Shown here: one piece after another, positions 1 to 8,333 of the stretch
Position numbering within the stretch: position 1 is the stretch's first letter
Layout of the letters: each line of letters begins with the position of its first letter
From: Siphonobacter sp047605205
GTDB lineage: Bacteria; Bacteroidota; Bacteroidia; Cytophagales; Spirosomataceae
DNA length: 14,423 nt
NCBI GenBank assembly: GCA_047605205.1
Contig: JASGGE010000104.1
Coordinates: 1-14,423 of the forward strand
Direction: 5' to 3'
Position numbers and translations under genes: made by a program
Notes under the pieces: model-generated
Told to the model about the DNA's origin: nothing
What the model saw: only the letters and a program-made list of their open reading frames with translations
Databases searched by the model: none

Positions 1-3
1 TAG

Positions 4-1152
4 ATGAAAAAAATTCTGTTCATCAGTCACGATGCTAACCGGGCCGGTGCACAGATTTTGTTGCTACGGTTTTTAAAAAAACTACGGGGAGTCCCTGATT
101 ATCAGTTTAGAATATTACTTCGCCACGGCGGAGCCCTCACTCGTGAGTTTGAAAAACTGGCTCCTACCTACCATTGGTATCATCGGGAATCAAATAGCAG
201 ACGCCAACAGGTAAGCCGTTTGTTTAATCGTCAGAGCTATCAGGATCAGGTTTTTAAGGAAATTAAAAACGAAAACTATGATCTAATCGTCTCAAATACC
301 ATTACGAATGGTGATTTACTCGTTCAGCTGCGTTCGCTGGTAAGCTGCCCAATTGTAACGTACGTTCATGAAATGCCCATGGGTATTTCCATGTATACCG
401 AGATTTCCAGCTTTAATCAGACCCTACGTCTTACAGATTATTTCTGGGCCTGTTCAGATGCTCAACGAGCTATTTATATTAATCGTTTTGGCCTTGATCC
501 GGAATGTATTTCAGTACTCCCTTCTTTATTACCAGAAGGAGCCTGGCAAATGCAGGTAACTACTGAGTCAATTCAGCAAATTAAATCCTTACTTGAAATC
601 CCCGACTCTGCTCCTATCGTCGGAGCCGTTGGAACACTCGACTGGAGAAAAGGAATCGACATTTTTGTACAACTCGCTCGGTTATCTACTTCAGATACCC
701 ATTTTGTCTGGGTTGGTGCTGACGAACATAAGGTTGAATACCAAATGATTATGGAGGACATTCGTCGTTTGGGAATACACAATCGCGTACATTTAGTACC
801 TCATTCCGACCGGCCATATGACTACATTGCAGCATTTGATGTATTTGTCTTAACCTCACGCGAGGAACCATATCCACTAGTCGTTCTGGAAGCGGCATTA
901 TTAGGTAAACCCATCGTATGTTTTGATCAGTCTGGCGGAGCTCCGGATTTCGTAGAAACAGATGCTGGCTTCATCTGTAATTATCTGGACATTGCCGCCA
1001 TGCATACTTTAATCACCCAGCTGTTAATGAATGCTACCTTGAGGCATACCATGGGGCTTGCAGCCCGCGAAAAAGTATTTGCCCGTCATCAGGATGATCA
1101 TGCCATGCGGGTTTTCATCCAATTAATTGAAAAAACACTATCAACCCATTAA
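4..1152 (+). CDS. GT4 family glycosyltransferase (GT-B fold)
   Basis: Retaining glycosyltransferase expected to move a sugar from a nucleotide donor to a lipid-linked or growing glycan on the cytoplasmic face of the membrane. The 382-residue protein opens with the Rossmann strand MKKILFISHD and an AGAQ turn, as in the acceptor-binding half of GT-B enzymes. The donor half begins with GTLDWRKGIDIF (residues 210-221). It carries the GT4 EX7E signature, E288 and E296, in EEPYPLVVLEAALLGKPIV, followed by a Gly-Gly turn near 311. Length is normal for the family. The ATG directly follows an in-frame TAG at bases 1-3, so this is a natural start and the gene is complete. It is the first gene visible of the polysaccharide locus and ends 40 bases before the next one. 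Sugar specificity cannot be read from sequence. Confidence 0.93.
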   Translation: MKKILFISHDANRAGAQILLLRFLKKLRGVPDYQFRILLRHGGALTREFEKLAPTYHWYHRESNSRRQQVSRLFNRQSYQDQVFKEIKNENYDLIVSNTITNGDLLVQLRSLVSCPIVTYVHEMPMGISMYTEISSFNQTLRLTDYFWACSDAQRAIYINRFGLDPECISVLPSLLPEGAWQMQVTTESIQQIKSLLEIPDSAPIVGAVGTLDWRKGIDIFVQLARLSTSDTHFVWVGADEHKVEYQMIMEDIRRLGIHNRVHLVPHSDRPYDYIAAFDVFVLTSREEPYPLVVLEAALLGKPIVCFDQSGGAPDFVETDAGFICNYLDIAAMHTLITQLLMNATLRHTMGLAAREKVFARHQDDHAMRVFIQLIEKTLSTH

Positions 1153-1192
1153 ATCTTAGTGCTCCGTTTCTTTCCAACCAACATCATATCGA

Positions 1193-2194
1193 TTGAAAAC
1201 GCTTGCCTTTACCCTCTGTTCAATTAACTATTTAGCACAGGCCCGCACCTTGGGCGAGTCGTTGGCTAAAACCAATCCTGATATACATTATGTGATCGGT
1301 TTGGTAGATCGACTGGATGGAGTAACGTTTGATACAGACAAAATTCCTCCCTACGAGTTGTTAGAATTACACCGTATTGCCATCCCAAATCTGGACTGGA
1401 TGATGGCAAACTATGACATTACTGAATTCAATACGGCTGTTAAACCTAATTTTTTCCAGCATTTTTTTAAAGAATATCCTGATTATCAGAATTTTATTTA
1501 TTTCGACCCCGATATAATCGTTTTTACGGAACTTAAACACCTACGTAGCCAGCTTGAACGTTATAATTTTGTCTTAACTCCTCATGCTCTAAGCCCGTAT
1601 CCAGATAGGGCTTCTCCGAATGAATGCGATTTACTGAACAGTGGTACTTATAACCTAGGCTTTATTGGGCTAAAAAGAAGTTCCGAAACTCAGCGTTTCA
1701 TTGACTGGTGGTCTGAAAAGTTAGCTTTTCAAAGTTTCAACGACATTTGTAACGGCCTCTTTACCGATCAGAAATGGATTAACTATGTCCCGCATTATTT
1801 TGATCAGGTAGATATTGACCGGCATCCGGGCTATAATGTAGCTTATTGGAATTTACATGAACGTCACTTTACCTTTCAGGATAATACCTGGCTTATTAAT
1901 GAAGAGTGGCCGCTTCAGTTTTTCCATTTCTCAGGCTATAGTATTACCCAACCCGACTCAATATCAAAGTATCAGAGCCGCTTTGAATTTTCACAACGGC
2001 CCGATGTACGGCCCCTGTTCGATTACTACGCGAACCGTATGCGAGCTAATTTTAATGAATACTATAGCCAGTTTCCCTGTGCGTATCTTAAACCCGCCAA
2101 AACGGTTTATTACAAACGTGTCAGAAAAGTATTGGGTTTACCCTTTGAAAAAATAGCTCACTGGCTTGATCCATACCCAACTCGCCATTATTAA
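1193..2194 (+). CDS. GT-A-like glycosyltransferase with DPD motif
   Basis: Putative nucleotide-sugar-dependent glycosyltransferase of a GT-A-like type often annotated simply as glycosyl transferase in Bacteroidota; I cannot name its CAZy family with certainty. It has 333 residues. A DxD-type metal/donor site, FDPDI, sits at 104-108 after a hydrophobic strand (FIYFDPDIIV), as in GT8-like enzymes. Further blocks are TAVKP (81-85), NSGTYNLG (149-156), WW (172-173), DQKW (192-195), PGYNVAYWN (212-220) and FHFSGY (244-249). The best start is a TTG at 1193, because it gives MKTLAFTLCS, the first strand of the fold, and no ATG or GTG lies upstream in frame; the next Met is near residue 70. No Shine-Dalgarno sequence is visible. 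The gene at 3276 is a diverged paralogue sharing most of these blocks but not DPD. Function as a transferase is inferred. Confidence 0.85.
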   Translation: MKTLAFTLCSINYLAQARTLGESLAKTNPDIHYVIGLVDRLDGVTFDTDKIPPYELLELHRIAIPNLDWMMANYDITEFNTAVKPNFFQHFFKEYPDYQNFIYFDPDIIVFTELKHLRSQLERYNFVLTPHALSPYPDRASPNECDLLNSGTYNLGFIGLKRSSETQRFIDWWSEKLAFQSFNDICNGLFTDQKWINYVPHYFDQVDIDRHPGYNVAYWNLHERHFTFQDNTWLINEEWPLQFFHFSGYSITQPDSISKYQSRFEFSQRPDVRPLFDYYANRMRANFNEYYSQFPCAYLKPAKTVYYKRVRKVLGLPFEKIAHWLDPYPTRHY

Positions 2195-2225
2195 TAATTA
2201 AGATTCTCTAAAAAAGCAGTGAAGG

Positions 2226-3275
2226 ATGGAAACGTTTATTGCCCTTTGGAAACACCGCTATCATAAATATTCAGAAATTTTTAAAACCTATTGGGCCTTC
2301 TGGAAAACGTATGCCTGGATAAAATGGCTAAAACTTACCAAGGGAAAACCCGTGATTGCCATTCTCCAGGCTGAGCATATGGGTGACATTGTAACGGGGG
2401 AACCAATAGCCCGAAAAATTAGAAATCAGCACCCAGAGGCCATTCTCTGCTGGATTGTTAAAAAGCCTTTTCGTGAATTGCTTGATTACAATCCAGCTAT
2501 TAACCACATTATTCTGGAACCCAATGTTTTATTTTCCTGTCTACTGGTTGATCATAGCCCGTTTGACAAGCTCTATAACTTTCATCTTTCCAATCGAGTT
2601 TATGAACCCTTAAAACGTCGATTGGTTAACGCCCACGCTGATTCCATTCATTTGACGATACACAATTTCCTGGAGTTTGGCCGGTTAACCGAAGTTTTTG
2701 CTACGGCTGCCAATGTTCCTTTACCCAGCCCTGCGGATGGGCCGAAACTATATATTCCGAATACAGCCAAAGCAAAAGTAGATTCCCTGAACCTACCTGA
2801 AAAATACGTTGTATTGCATACCATCTCAAACCAGTTACCTAAAGACTGGGTACAGGAACGCTGGAATGATCTGGCCAATCGTCTATTAAAAGATTTTGGG
2901 CCTGTTGTTGAAATTGGCTTGGTTCCTAATGTTCAAAACGTCTCAAAAGATTTTTACAATCTTTGCGGAAAATTAAGTGTGTTGGAATCGGCTGAAGTAA
3001 TCCGGCGGGCTACCTTTTTTATTGGCCTGGATAGTGGCCCTGCCCATATGGCTAATGCCGTGGGGACTTATGGGTTTATTTTATTAGGAAAACATGGCCC
3101 CTTCGAACATTATGATCTGTACACGGGTGGATACGGAGATGGCAGCAATGCCCGCATGATTCGTAGCCAACGTGGTACCTATGTACCTAGCCTGACCGTA
3201 GAGGAGGTCTGGCAACCTATTGAAGAATATTTGATTGGACGTAAAATGGCAGAAGCCTTCACACGACCAAAGTAA
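2226..3275 (+). CDS. GT9 family (ADP-heptose:LPS heptosyltransferase-like) glycosyltransferase
   Basis: Member of the GT9 family, whose known members (WaaC, WaaF, WaaQ) add heptose to LPS core; relatives in other clusters use other sugars, so heptose is not certain here. The 349-residue protein has the N-terminal nucleotide fold with the early HMGD block (51-54), equivalent to the family's GD-I motif. The C-terminal donor half has a KDW...RW block (206-213) and the diagnostic GLDSGPAHMANA (267-278), followed by an HGPFEHY stretch. About 40 residues precede the first Rossmann strand (PVIAILQAE, 42-50). They are rich in Trp, Tyr, Phe and Lys, which looks like an amphipathic membrane-binding helix and is longer than usual for GT9. 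ATG 2226 was chosen as the first Met. The stop codon abuts the next ATG, so the two are probably translationally coupled. Confidence 0.9.
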   Translation: METFIALWKHRYHKYSEIFKTYWAFWKTYAWIKWLKLTKGKPVIAILQAEHMGDIVTGEPIARKIRNQHPEAILCWIVKKPFRELLDYNPAINHIILEPNVLFSCLLVDHSPFDKLYNFHLSNRVYEPLKRRLVNAHADSIHLTIHNFLEFGRLTEVFATAANVPLPSPADGPKLYIPNTAKAKVDSLNLPEKYVVLHTISNQLPKDWVQERWNDLANRLLKDFGPVVEIGLVPNVQNVSKDFYNLCGKLSVLESAEVIRRATFFIGLDSGPAHMANAVGTYGFILLGKHGPFEHYDLYTGGYGDGSNARMIRSQRGTYVPSLTVEEVWQPIEEYLIGRKMAEAFTRPK

Positions 3276-4220
3276 ATGATGAACTTACATTTCGTTACCA
3301 CTTGCTGGACCAAACATTTACCGAATGTAGCGGTATTGGCTAATCAGCTGGCAAAACATTATCCTGAGTCTATTCTTTGGATTGGCTGGATTGATCAGCA
3401 TGTTCCCGTTGATCTGCCTGCAAATTGTCGGGTAGTAATGGTTGAAGACGTTTTTTCAAGCCAATGGCCCTTATTAATTAGCCGTTACACGCAAACCGAA
3501 TTGCTCCAGCTAAGTCGCCCTTTTTATGTAAGGCATATTTTAGAACAAGCTGAGGGTGTTGTTTTCCTGGCTCCGGAAAGCCTCATTTTACGCCGATTAA
3601 CCGAATTGACCGAACTGTCCGCACCAGCAGGGCTACTATCTCAATGGTTAAGGCCACATCCTGATCATCAATTTCCAGATAGCAAATTCAATCTGAATTA
3701 TGGTACCTATTTTTCGGGTTGCTGGTTTGTTCGGAAAAATGCCGTTAGTAATGCTTTTTTAAATTGGTGGTGTCAGAATTTATTCGAACGAGGCGGATAT
3801 AATACTTGCCAGGGACAGGCTTCGGATCAGCTCTGGCTGGACTTGGCCCCAGCAATGTTTGCTGGAATCGTACCTTTACGAAACCCCGATTATGGTATTC
3901 ATACTGGCAATGCATTCGAAAGAAATGGTGAAAATGCAGCGACTTTCCATTTTTCTGGTTATGAATATCATCGCCAGATTTTTGCTAACTTTCTGACTGA
4001 CCGCCCTATCCCCACTTATTTTAAACAAGCCGCTCAGCAATATGCCCGCCAGGTAATAGAACATCCCCTGTATAATCAGGTGCATAAAATTCAGCCCCAT
4101 TACGGATTACCTGACCCCCCACTGCCAGTGAGCATTCATCACCAGAAACTGGCTGAACCAATTCGAAAATTCACTAAGTGGCTTTATTCTTATCAGCCTG
4201 ATTTTCTTAATCGTAGATAA
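3276..4220 (+). CDS. Paralogue of the 1193 transferase lacking the DxD motif
   Basis: A 314-residue protein clearly related to the product at 1193-2194. Shared blocks, in the same order and at similar spacing, are RPFYVRHIL (81-89, against KPNFFQHFF), NYGTYFSG (141-148), WW (164-165), DQLW (184-187), NPDYGIHTGN (203-212) and FHFSGY (224-229). Where the paralogue has FDPDI this protein reads LAPES (98-102), so both acidic residues of the metal/donor site are changed (D to A and D to E). It may be a metal-independent transferase, a non-catalytic partner of its paralogue or of the intervening GT9 protein, or an enzyme using a shifted acidic residue. The reading frame is intact with no sign of decay, which argues for a selected function. 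The start is ATG directly after the TAA of the upstream gene; a second ATG follows at once and either could be used. Confidence 0.78.
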   Translation: MMNLHFVTTCWTKHLPNVAVLANQLAKHYPESILWIGWIDQHVPVDLPANCRVVMVEDVFSSQWPLLISRYTQTELLQLSRPFYVRHILEQAEGVVFLAPESLILRRLTELTELSAPAGLLSQWLRPHPDHQFPDSKFNLNYGTYFSGCWFVRKNAVSNAFLNWWCQNLFERGGYNTCQGQASDQLWLDLAPAMFAGIVPLRNPDYGIHTGNAFERNGENAATFHFSGYEYHRQIFANFLTDRPIPTYFKQAAQQYARQVIEHPLYNQVHKIQPHYGLPDPPLPVSIHHQKLAEPIRKFTKWLYSYQPDFLNRR

Positions 4221-4250
4221 GGCCATTCAATACCTACGAAAATTACTATT

Positions 4251-4279
4251 TTGCTGTTCAGTGCAAAGGGCTACCTTTG
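4251..4279 (+). promoter_or_regulatory. Bacteroidota-type promoter, internal to the locus
   Basis: TTG at 4251-4253 and TACCTTTG at 4272-4279 are separated by 18 bases. They match the Bacteroidota sigma-ABfr consensus (TTTG or TTG around -33, TAnnTTTG at -7). Transcription should start near 4286, giving a leader of about 90 bases before ATG 4378. The 157-base gap between genes is long for this locus, which supports a separate transcript for the second block. A small inverted repeat (GTTGC 4324-4328, GCAAC 4335-4339) lies in the leader; it has no T-run and is too weak to call a terminator. Confidence 0.72.
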
Positions 4280-4377
4280 TATTGTAAACGGTCAATTTCA
4301 ACCCCATACACTCTTTTATAGACGTTGCTTTTAGGCAACTAAAGGTGTATAAACTAAAAAAACTTCAATTACGCTCT

Positions 4378-5358
4378 ATGAAAGTTTCTGTGGCAATGTG
4401 TACCTATAATGGCTCAAAATATTTGCCAGAGCAATTGGAAAGCATTCGCCAGCAAAGCCACCCAATAGATGAGTTAATTGTTTGTGATGACCGCTCTACG
4501 GACTCTACCATCACCTTACTTGAGCAATTCGCTTCCACAACACCTTTTCCCGTTCAGATTCATATCAACCCTACTAATCTGGGTTCTACCAAAAACTTCG
4601 AACGTGCCCTTCAGCTGTGTTCGGGAGAAGTTATTTTTTTATGTGATCAGGACGACTTATGGCGAGCCGATAAAGTAGCTCGTCAACTGGAATTTCTAAA
4701 AACACACCCAGACCAGGAGGCAGTTTTTAGCAACGCTCAGATTATTGACGACGATTCCAAGCCCATAGGCCGTACCATCTGGCAGGAAATAGAGTTTGAT
4801 GAAGTCGCTCAGCAACGGTGGAACAATAACCATGCTCATGAAATTCTTTTTGGCGGATATGTGGTAACGGGAGCAACATTGGCCATTCGGAAACGAATTC
4901 TGGCTTCCATCACTCCTTTCCCTACCGTTATTGAAGAATTGATTCACGATGCCTGGATTGCTATGATTCTATCCCTTCAGGGAAAAATTGGTTTTGTAAA
5001 TGAAGAGCTTATATCCTACCGGAAACACTCTTCCCAGCAAGTAGGTTTTGGCCAGAAACAGGAAAAAGTTACCCTTACAAACCGCTTTTCACGTGACCGT
5101 CAGCTGAAGTTAGCCCCTTTGCAAAAAAATGCAACCGATTTAGGAGCCCTTCACGAGTTACTAAAAAACCGTCAGGATGTCCCCGCAGCAAAACTAACAC
5201 AACTCATCGACAGGCATAAACACTATACCGTCCGGGCTACGTTACCGGCATCACGTATTCTCAGGCTCGTACCCGTATTTCGTGAATGGATTAACCATCG
5301 ATACACCTATAGTAGCAAAGACTGGTGGTTACCTTTATTAGGAGACTTATTTGAATAA
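4378..5358 (+). CDS. GT2 family glycosyltransferase (rhamnosyltransferase-like)
   Basis: Inverting GT-A glycosyltransferase that should add one sugar to the repeat unit at the cytoplasmic membrane. From ATG 4378 the protein has 326 residues and opens with MKVSVAMCTYNGSKYL, the standard GT2 first strand. This is why the in-frame GTG at 4345 is not preferred: it only adds eleven Lys/Leu-rich residues. The nucleotide-binding DDRSTD sits at 37-42 and the DxD-type CDQDDLW at 89-95. The QDDLW form is common in enzymes annotated as rhamnosyl- or alpha-L-Rha-type transferases, so that specificity is a guess from motif style. The C-terminal part has an HDAW-type block (base about 4946 onward), where GT2 enzymes hold the catalytic base region. 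It is the first gene behind the internal promoter, with 10 bases to the next ATG. Confidence 0.9.
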   Translation: MKVSVAMCTYNGSKYLPEQLESIRQQSHPIDELIVCDDRSTDSTITLLEQFASTTPFPVQIHINPTNLGSTKNFERALQLCSGEVIFLCDQDDLWRADKVARQLEFLKTHPDQEAVFSNAQIIDDDSKPIGRTIWQEIEFDEVAQQRWNNNHAHEILFGGYVVTGATLAIRKRILASITPFPTVIEELIHDAWIAMILSLQGKIGFVNEELISYRKHSSQQVGFGQKQEKVTLTNRFSRDRQLKLAPLQKNATDLGALHELLKNRQDVPAAKLTQLIDRHKHYTVRATLPASRILRLVPVFREWINHRYTYSSKDWWLPLLGDLFE

Positions 5359-5368
5359 AGCACTGAAT

Positions 5369-6091
5369 ATGAACTCGCTGGTATCGGTAATTATACCCAT
5401 TTACAAACAAGCCCTCACTCCGTACGAGGAGGTCTCGTTTCAACAATGCATAAACATTTTGGCCGCCTATCCGATTATCATTGTAAAGCCAGATTCACTA
5501 AACCTGGAGCATTTACAGCGGTATCATTCAGCCATTCGTTATCAGTCTTTTGAAGATCAGTACTTTAAAAACATAGAAGGCTACAATCATCTATTAACCA
5601 GCCCCCATTTTTACGAAGCATTCTCAAACTACCAGTACATACTTATTTATCAGCTAGATGCGTTTGTTTTTCGGGATGATTTGAAAAAATGGTGTGAAAA
5701 AGGGTATGATTACATAGGGGCACCTAACTATATTCCGGCTGTGAGTCGGCAAGAAGATTCTTTCTTGAAACGAATGCGACTAAATGGAGGGTTATCTTTG
5801 CGAAAAGTAAGTAGCTGCAAGCGTTTACTTAGCTTATATCGCAGTGTATACGGGCAGTGGCCGGGGAATGAAGATATGCTTTTTTCGCTTAATTCCAATC
5901 GACTGATTATTTTCTCCTGGTTGATGAAGTTACCCAAATGGAAGATTGCTTTGGCCTTTGCAATCGAACAATTCCCGGCAGCGTGCATGGAACTTAATCA
6001 AAAGCGGTTACCTTTTGGCTGCCATGCCTGGGAACGTTACGATATTGATTTCTGGCGGCCTTATTTTAAGCAATACGGCCATAGTATTTAA
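5369..6091 (+). CDS. DUF5672 family protein, probable glycosyltransferase
   Basis: A 240-residue protein with the hallmarks of DUF5672, a family found in glycan clusters and glycosyltransferase fusions but without, to my knowledge, a characterised reaction. Blocks seen are VSVIIPIYK (5-13), YQLDAFVF (94-101, likely the metal or donor acidic site), YDYIGAP (113-119), NGGLSLRK (139-146), GNEDMLFS (166-173), AIEQFPAACM (198-207) and LPFGCHAW (214-221). The order strand-LDAF, GGLSLR, EDxxF, PFGxHAW resembles a GT-A fold with donor site, acceptor loop and C-terminal His. ATG 5369 is chosen because it places the first strand at residue 5. An in-frame TTG at 5351 would overlap the previous gene by 8 bases and add six residues (MNKALN), and is possible. 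It lies between two GT2 genes, so a role in building the same glycan is inferred. Confidence 0.82.
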   Translation: MNSLVSVIIPIYKQALTPYEEVSFQQCINILAAYPIIIVKPDSLNLEHLQRYHSAIRYQSFEDQYFKNIEGYNHLLTSPHFYEAFSNYQYILIYQLDAFVFRDDLKKWCEKGYDYIGAPNYIPAVSRQEDSFLKRMRLNGGLSLRKVSSCKRLLSLYRSVYGQWPGNEDMLFSLNSNRLIIFSWLMKLPKWKIALAFAIEQFPAACMELNQKRLPFGCHAWERYDIDFWRPYFKQYGHSI

Positions 6092-6119
6092 TTAATCGAA
6101 TCACTTTTTATCCTTATAT

Positions 6120-7013
6120 ATGGCTTTTTTTCAGCCGAATAGCATTCAGGACTTTGTTAGTAAACCCTCTTTTAATGAGACTGTTCTTCTCAACAAGAAT
6201 ACTGCATATCCTAAAATAAGTGTTATTACCCCTTCTTATAACCAGGCTGAATTTCTGGAGCGAACTATTCTAAGCGTTCTTAACCAGAATTATCCTAACC
6301 TTGAGTTTATTATTATGGATGGAGGCTCAACCGATCATACGGTTGAAATCATTAAGAAGTACGAAAAATATATTGATTATTGGGTAAGTGAAAAAGATGG
6401 TGGGCAAACAGCGGCTATCAATGCAGGTTATAGAAAAGCTACCGGTGACTGGGTAACCTTTCAGAACTCAGATGACGTATTCGCACCAAATGCTTTTCAT
6501 GAAGTCGCTAAAGCCATTCAACAACATCAGGAAGTTTCTGTATTTTACGGACATCTGTTAATGATTGACGAACACGATGTAATCTTTGAGCACAAGCGTC
6601 AGCTTCCTTTCTGGGCACCTGCCCAGATATATGAAGGTATGCAGGTATTTAATCAGTGCATGATATTCCGGCGGGAATTATTAAATCAGTACGGCTATTT
6701 TGATGAACAATACAAGTTTGCCTTTGATTATGAGATTTGCACACGTTGGGCTATTCATCCAGAAATCAAATTCTATTTGGTAGATGATTTATGGGGATGT
6801 TTCCGCCAGCATCAACTTGCTAAAAGTTCTACTATTTTTGCAGTAGGTACTCAGGAGCATCAGAAAATAACCAACTATTATTCAGAAAAAATCAAAACTA
6901 ATCTACCTAGAAAAATAATTTTAAAATTCATAAAAATAAGAAAAATAGTTTACTTCTTATTAAATGGAAATTTAGATTATTTTTTTTATCGAATACGACT
7001 ACGTAGTAAATAA
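6120..7013 (+). CDS. GT2 family glycosyltransferase
   Basis: Inverting GT-A transferase of 297 residues, presumed to act on the lipid-linked repeat unit in the cytoplasm. About 30 residues precede the first strand KISVITPSYNQAEFL (32-46). DGGSTD (67-72) is the nucleotide site, DGGQTAAINAGY (93-104) the family's conserved second block, and NSDD (116-119) the DxD equivalent. The last 50 residues are Lys/Ile/Phe-rich and basic, which suggests membrane association. ATG 6120 is the first Met, 28 bases after the preceding stop. Base composition falls sharply toward A/T in the last 130 bases and stays low through the next gene, so a composition boundary lies inside this reading frame. Donor and acceptor are not predictable. 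Confidence 0.92.
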   Translation: MAFFQPNSIQDFVSKPSFNETVLLNKNTAYPKISVITPSYNQAEFLERTILSVLNQNYPNLEFIIMDGGSTDHTVEIIKKYEKYIDYWVSEKDGGQTAAINAGYRKATGDWVTFQNSDDVFAPNAFHEVAKAIQQHQEVSVFYGHLLMIDEHDVIFEHKRQLPFWAPAQIYEGMQVFNQCMIFRRELLNQYGYFDEQYKFAFDYEICTRWAIHPEIKFYLVDDLWGCFRQHQLAKSSTIFAVGTQEHQKITNYYSEKIKTNLPRKIILKFIKIRKIVYFLLNGNLDYFFYRIRLRSK

Positions 7014-7022
7014 TTATAACAT

Positions 7023-8333
7023 ATGTTTAAAGCCATTTTTTCAGATTTTCAATATAAAAGAATGTCATTGGGGTTACTTATTCCAGTACTAGGATACCCT
7101 CTTATTTTCTTTTTTAGAGATGGTCTTAAACTAGCTCCTCAATCTTCGCTTTTTACTGCAGCTAGTCTGGTTTTAGGGTTAATTTTAATGATACCTAAAA
7201 CTATTTTCAGAAATTTTCACAAGATGAATACAAAAGTAACCTTTCCGTTATTAGGATGGATGGGGGTATGCATATTTTATCTATTTTTATTAAATAATCA
7301 ACCTCCCAACATGCGGGAGCTGATTAACTATTTGATTACATTTATCTATTTATTTTTGTTATACAGTATATCAGATGACATAAAAGATCATTTTTTGCCA
7401 ATTTGTTTATTATTTACATTAGTTAGCACACTTGCTTTATTTTATTCAGTTTATACAAATCCACATTACGTGTTGGGTGCCAGAGCATCCGTTTATTTTG
7501 ACGATGAATACGGCGGGAATCCGCACGTTTTTGCTCGTAATGGCTATGCTGGCTTAATTGTTTCTTTCTTATTACTTGGCAGAAAAAATATATTACTTAA
7601 ACTATTAGCTCTTATTAATTTATTTGCATCTTTTGTATCTATTCTATTAACTCAAACCAGAGGCGTTTTTCTATCATGCATACTTGCATTTGGCCTGGTA
7701 GTTTTGTTTCATTTTCGCATTTCAAATTTCAAAAAAGGTTTAAAGTCATTAGCTCAACCCTCAAATTTGTTGTTTGTTATTGGGACTTTTTCATTTATCA
7801 TATATTATCTCAGCACAAAGCAACAGCTATTCAATTTAATACTGGGATATGGTGAAAGTTTTTTAAACAAATTTTTGGATGTACTCGAAACAAGCTCTCA
7901 AGGCTCAGATACAGATGAAATTAAAGATTACTCTGCATATCAGCGGGTTGCTTCCTTTACTTTGTATAAGAATATGCTTTTGGGTAACCCCGTGGGCGTT
8001 CTTGTTGGTGCCGGATACAGGTTCTTTTATTTTGACTTCCCCATCCTCGAAGCGTCTGCTAATTATGGAATTTTAGGAATGTTTTTCTTTGGAAAAACGA
8101 TATTTGAAATTATTAAATCAAGCCTAAGTGCCATTAAATACCCTAGTGATTCCACAAATGTTTTTTGGGCGTATTATTTTGTGGTAATGTTTGTCGCTTC
8201 TTTTTCAGCAGGGCAACCTAATGATACAACCTTCCTATTTGTTTTTGCGGTAATGGCCAGGTTTACAACAAATGTTTCTATTAAAAAACCAATTGAAACT
8301 TCGCAGCAAAAAGAAATTGCATCCCTTGCTTAA
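7023..8333 (+). CDS. O-antigen polymerase/ligase-like membrane protein (Wzy/WaaL type)
   Basis: Polytopic inner-membrane protein of 436 residues, expected either to polymerise undecaprenyl-linked repeat units in the periplasm (Wzy) or to ligate glycan to an acceptor (WaaL-like). Hydrophobic segments lie at about 16-32, 42-58, 74-90, 101-115, 124-143, 174-186, 191-210, 214-231, 248-263, 345-361, 380-397 and 402-413, giving roughly 11-12 spans. Two larger loops carry charged residues: 146-172 (with RxxVYFDDEYGGNPHVFARN) and 264-340. TQTRGVFLS (210-218) matches the conserved Thr-Arg-Gly block of the Wzy_C/O-antigen ligase family, and PILEASANYGILG (340-352) matches the family's late periplasmic motif. 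In a cluster with many transferases and a WecA-like enzyme, Wzy is the likelier reading. The gene is markedly more A/T-rich than its neighbours, as is usual for wzy. Confidence 0.85.
   Translation: MFKAIFSDFQYKRMSLGLLIPVLGYPLIFFFRDGLKLAPQSSLFTAASLVLGLILMIPKTIFRNFHKMNTKVTFPLLGWMGVCIFYLFLLNNQPPNMRELINYLITFIYLFLLYSISDDIKDHFLPICLLFTLVSTLALFYSVYTNPHYVLGARASVYFDDEYGGNPHVFARNGYAGLIVSFLLLGRKNILLKLLALINLFASFVSILLTQTRGVFLSCILAFGLVVLFHFRISNFKKGLKSLAQPSNLLFVIGTFSFIIYYLSTKQQLFNLILGYGESFLNKFLDVLETSSQGSDTDEIKDYSAYQRVASFTLYKNMLLGNPVGVLVGAGYRFFYFDFPILEASANYGILGMFFFGKTIFEIIKSSLSAIKYPSDSTNVFWAYYFVVMFVASFSAGQPNDTTFLFVFAVMARFTTNVSIKKPIETSQQKEIASLA

Noticed and set aside
2648..2878. Minus-strand and alternate-frame reading frames inside the transferase genes
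   Set aside because: They lie fully within genes with clear family motifs on the + strand and have no motifs of their own.
4324..4339. GTTGC/GCAAC hairpin as a terminator or riboswitch
   Set aside because: Only five pairs, no T-run, and no known aptamer core; kept as a leader feature only.
4345..4377. GTG at 4345 as the start of the GT2 gene
   Set aside because: It adds eleven residues before the conserved first strand; ATG 4378 gives the standard GT2 N-terminus.
5351..5368. TTG at 5351 as start of the DUF5672 gene
   Set aside because: ATG 5369 follows in frame and leaves the conserved first strand intact; the TTG remains possible but less likely.
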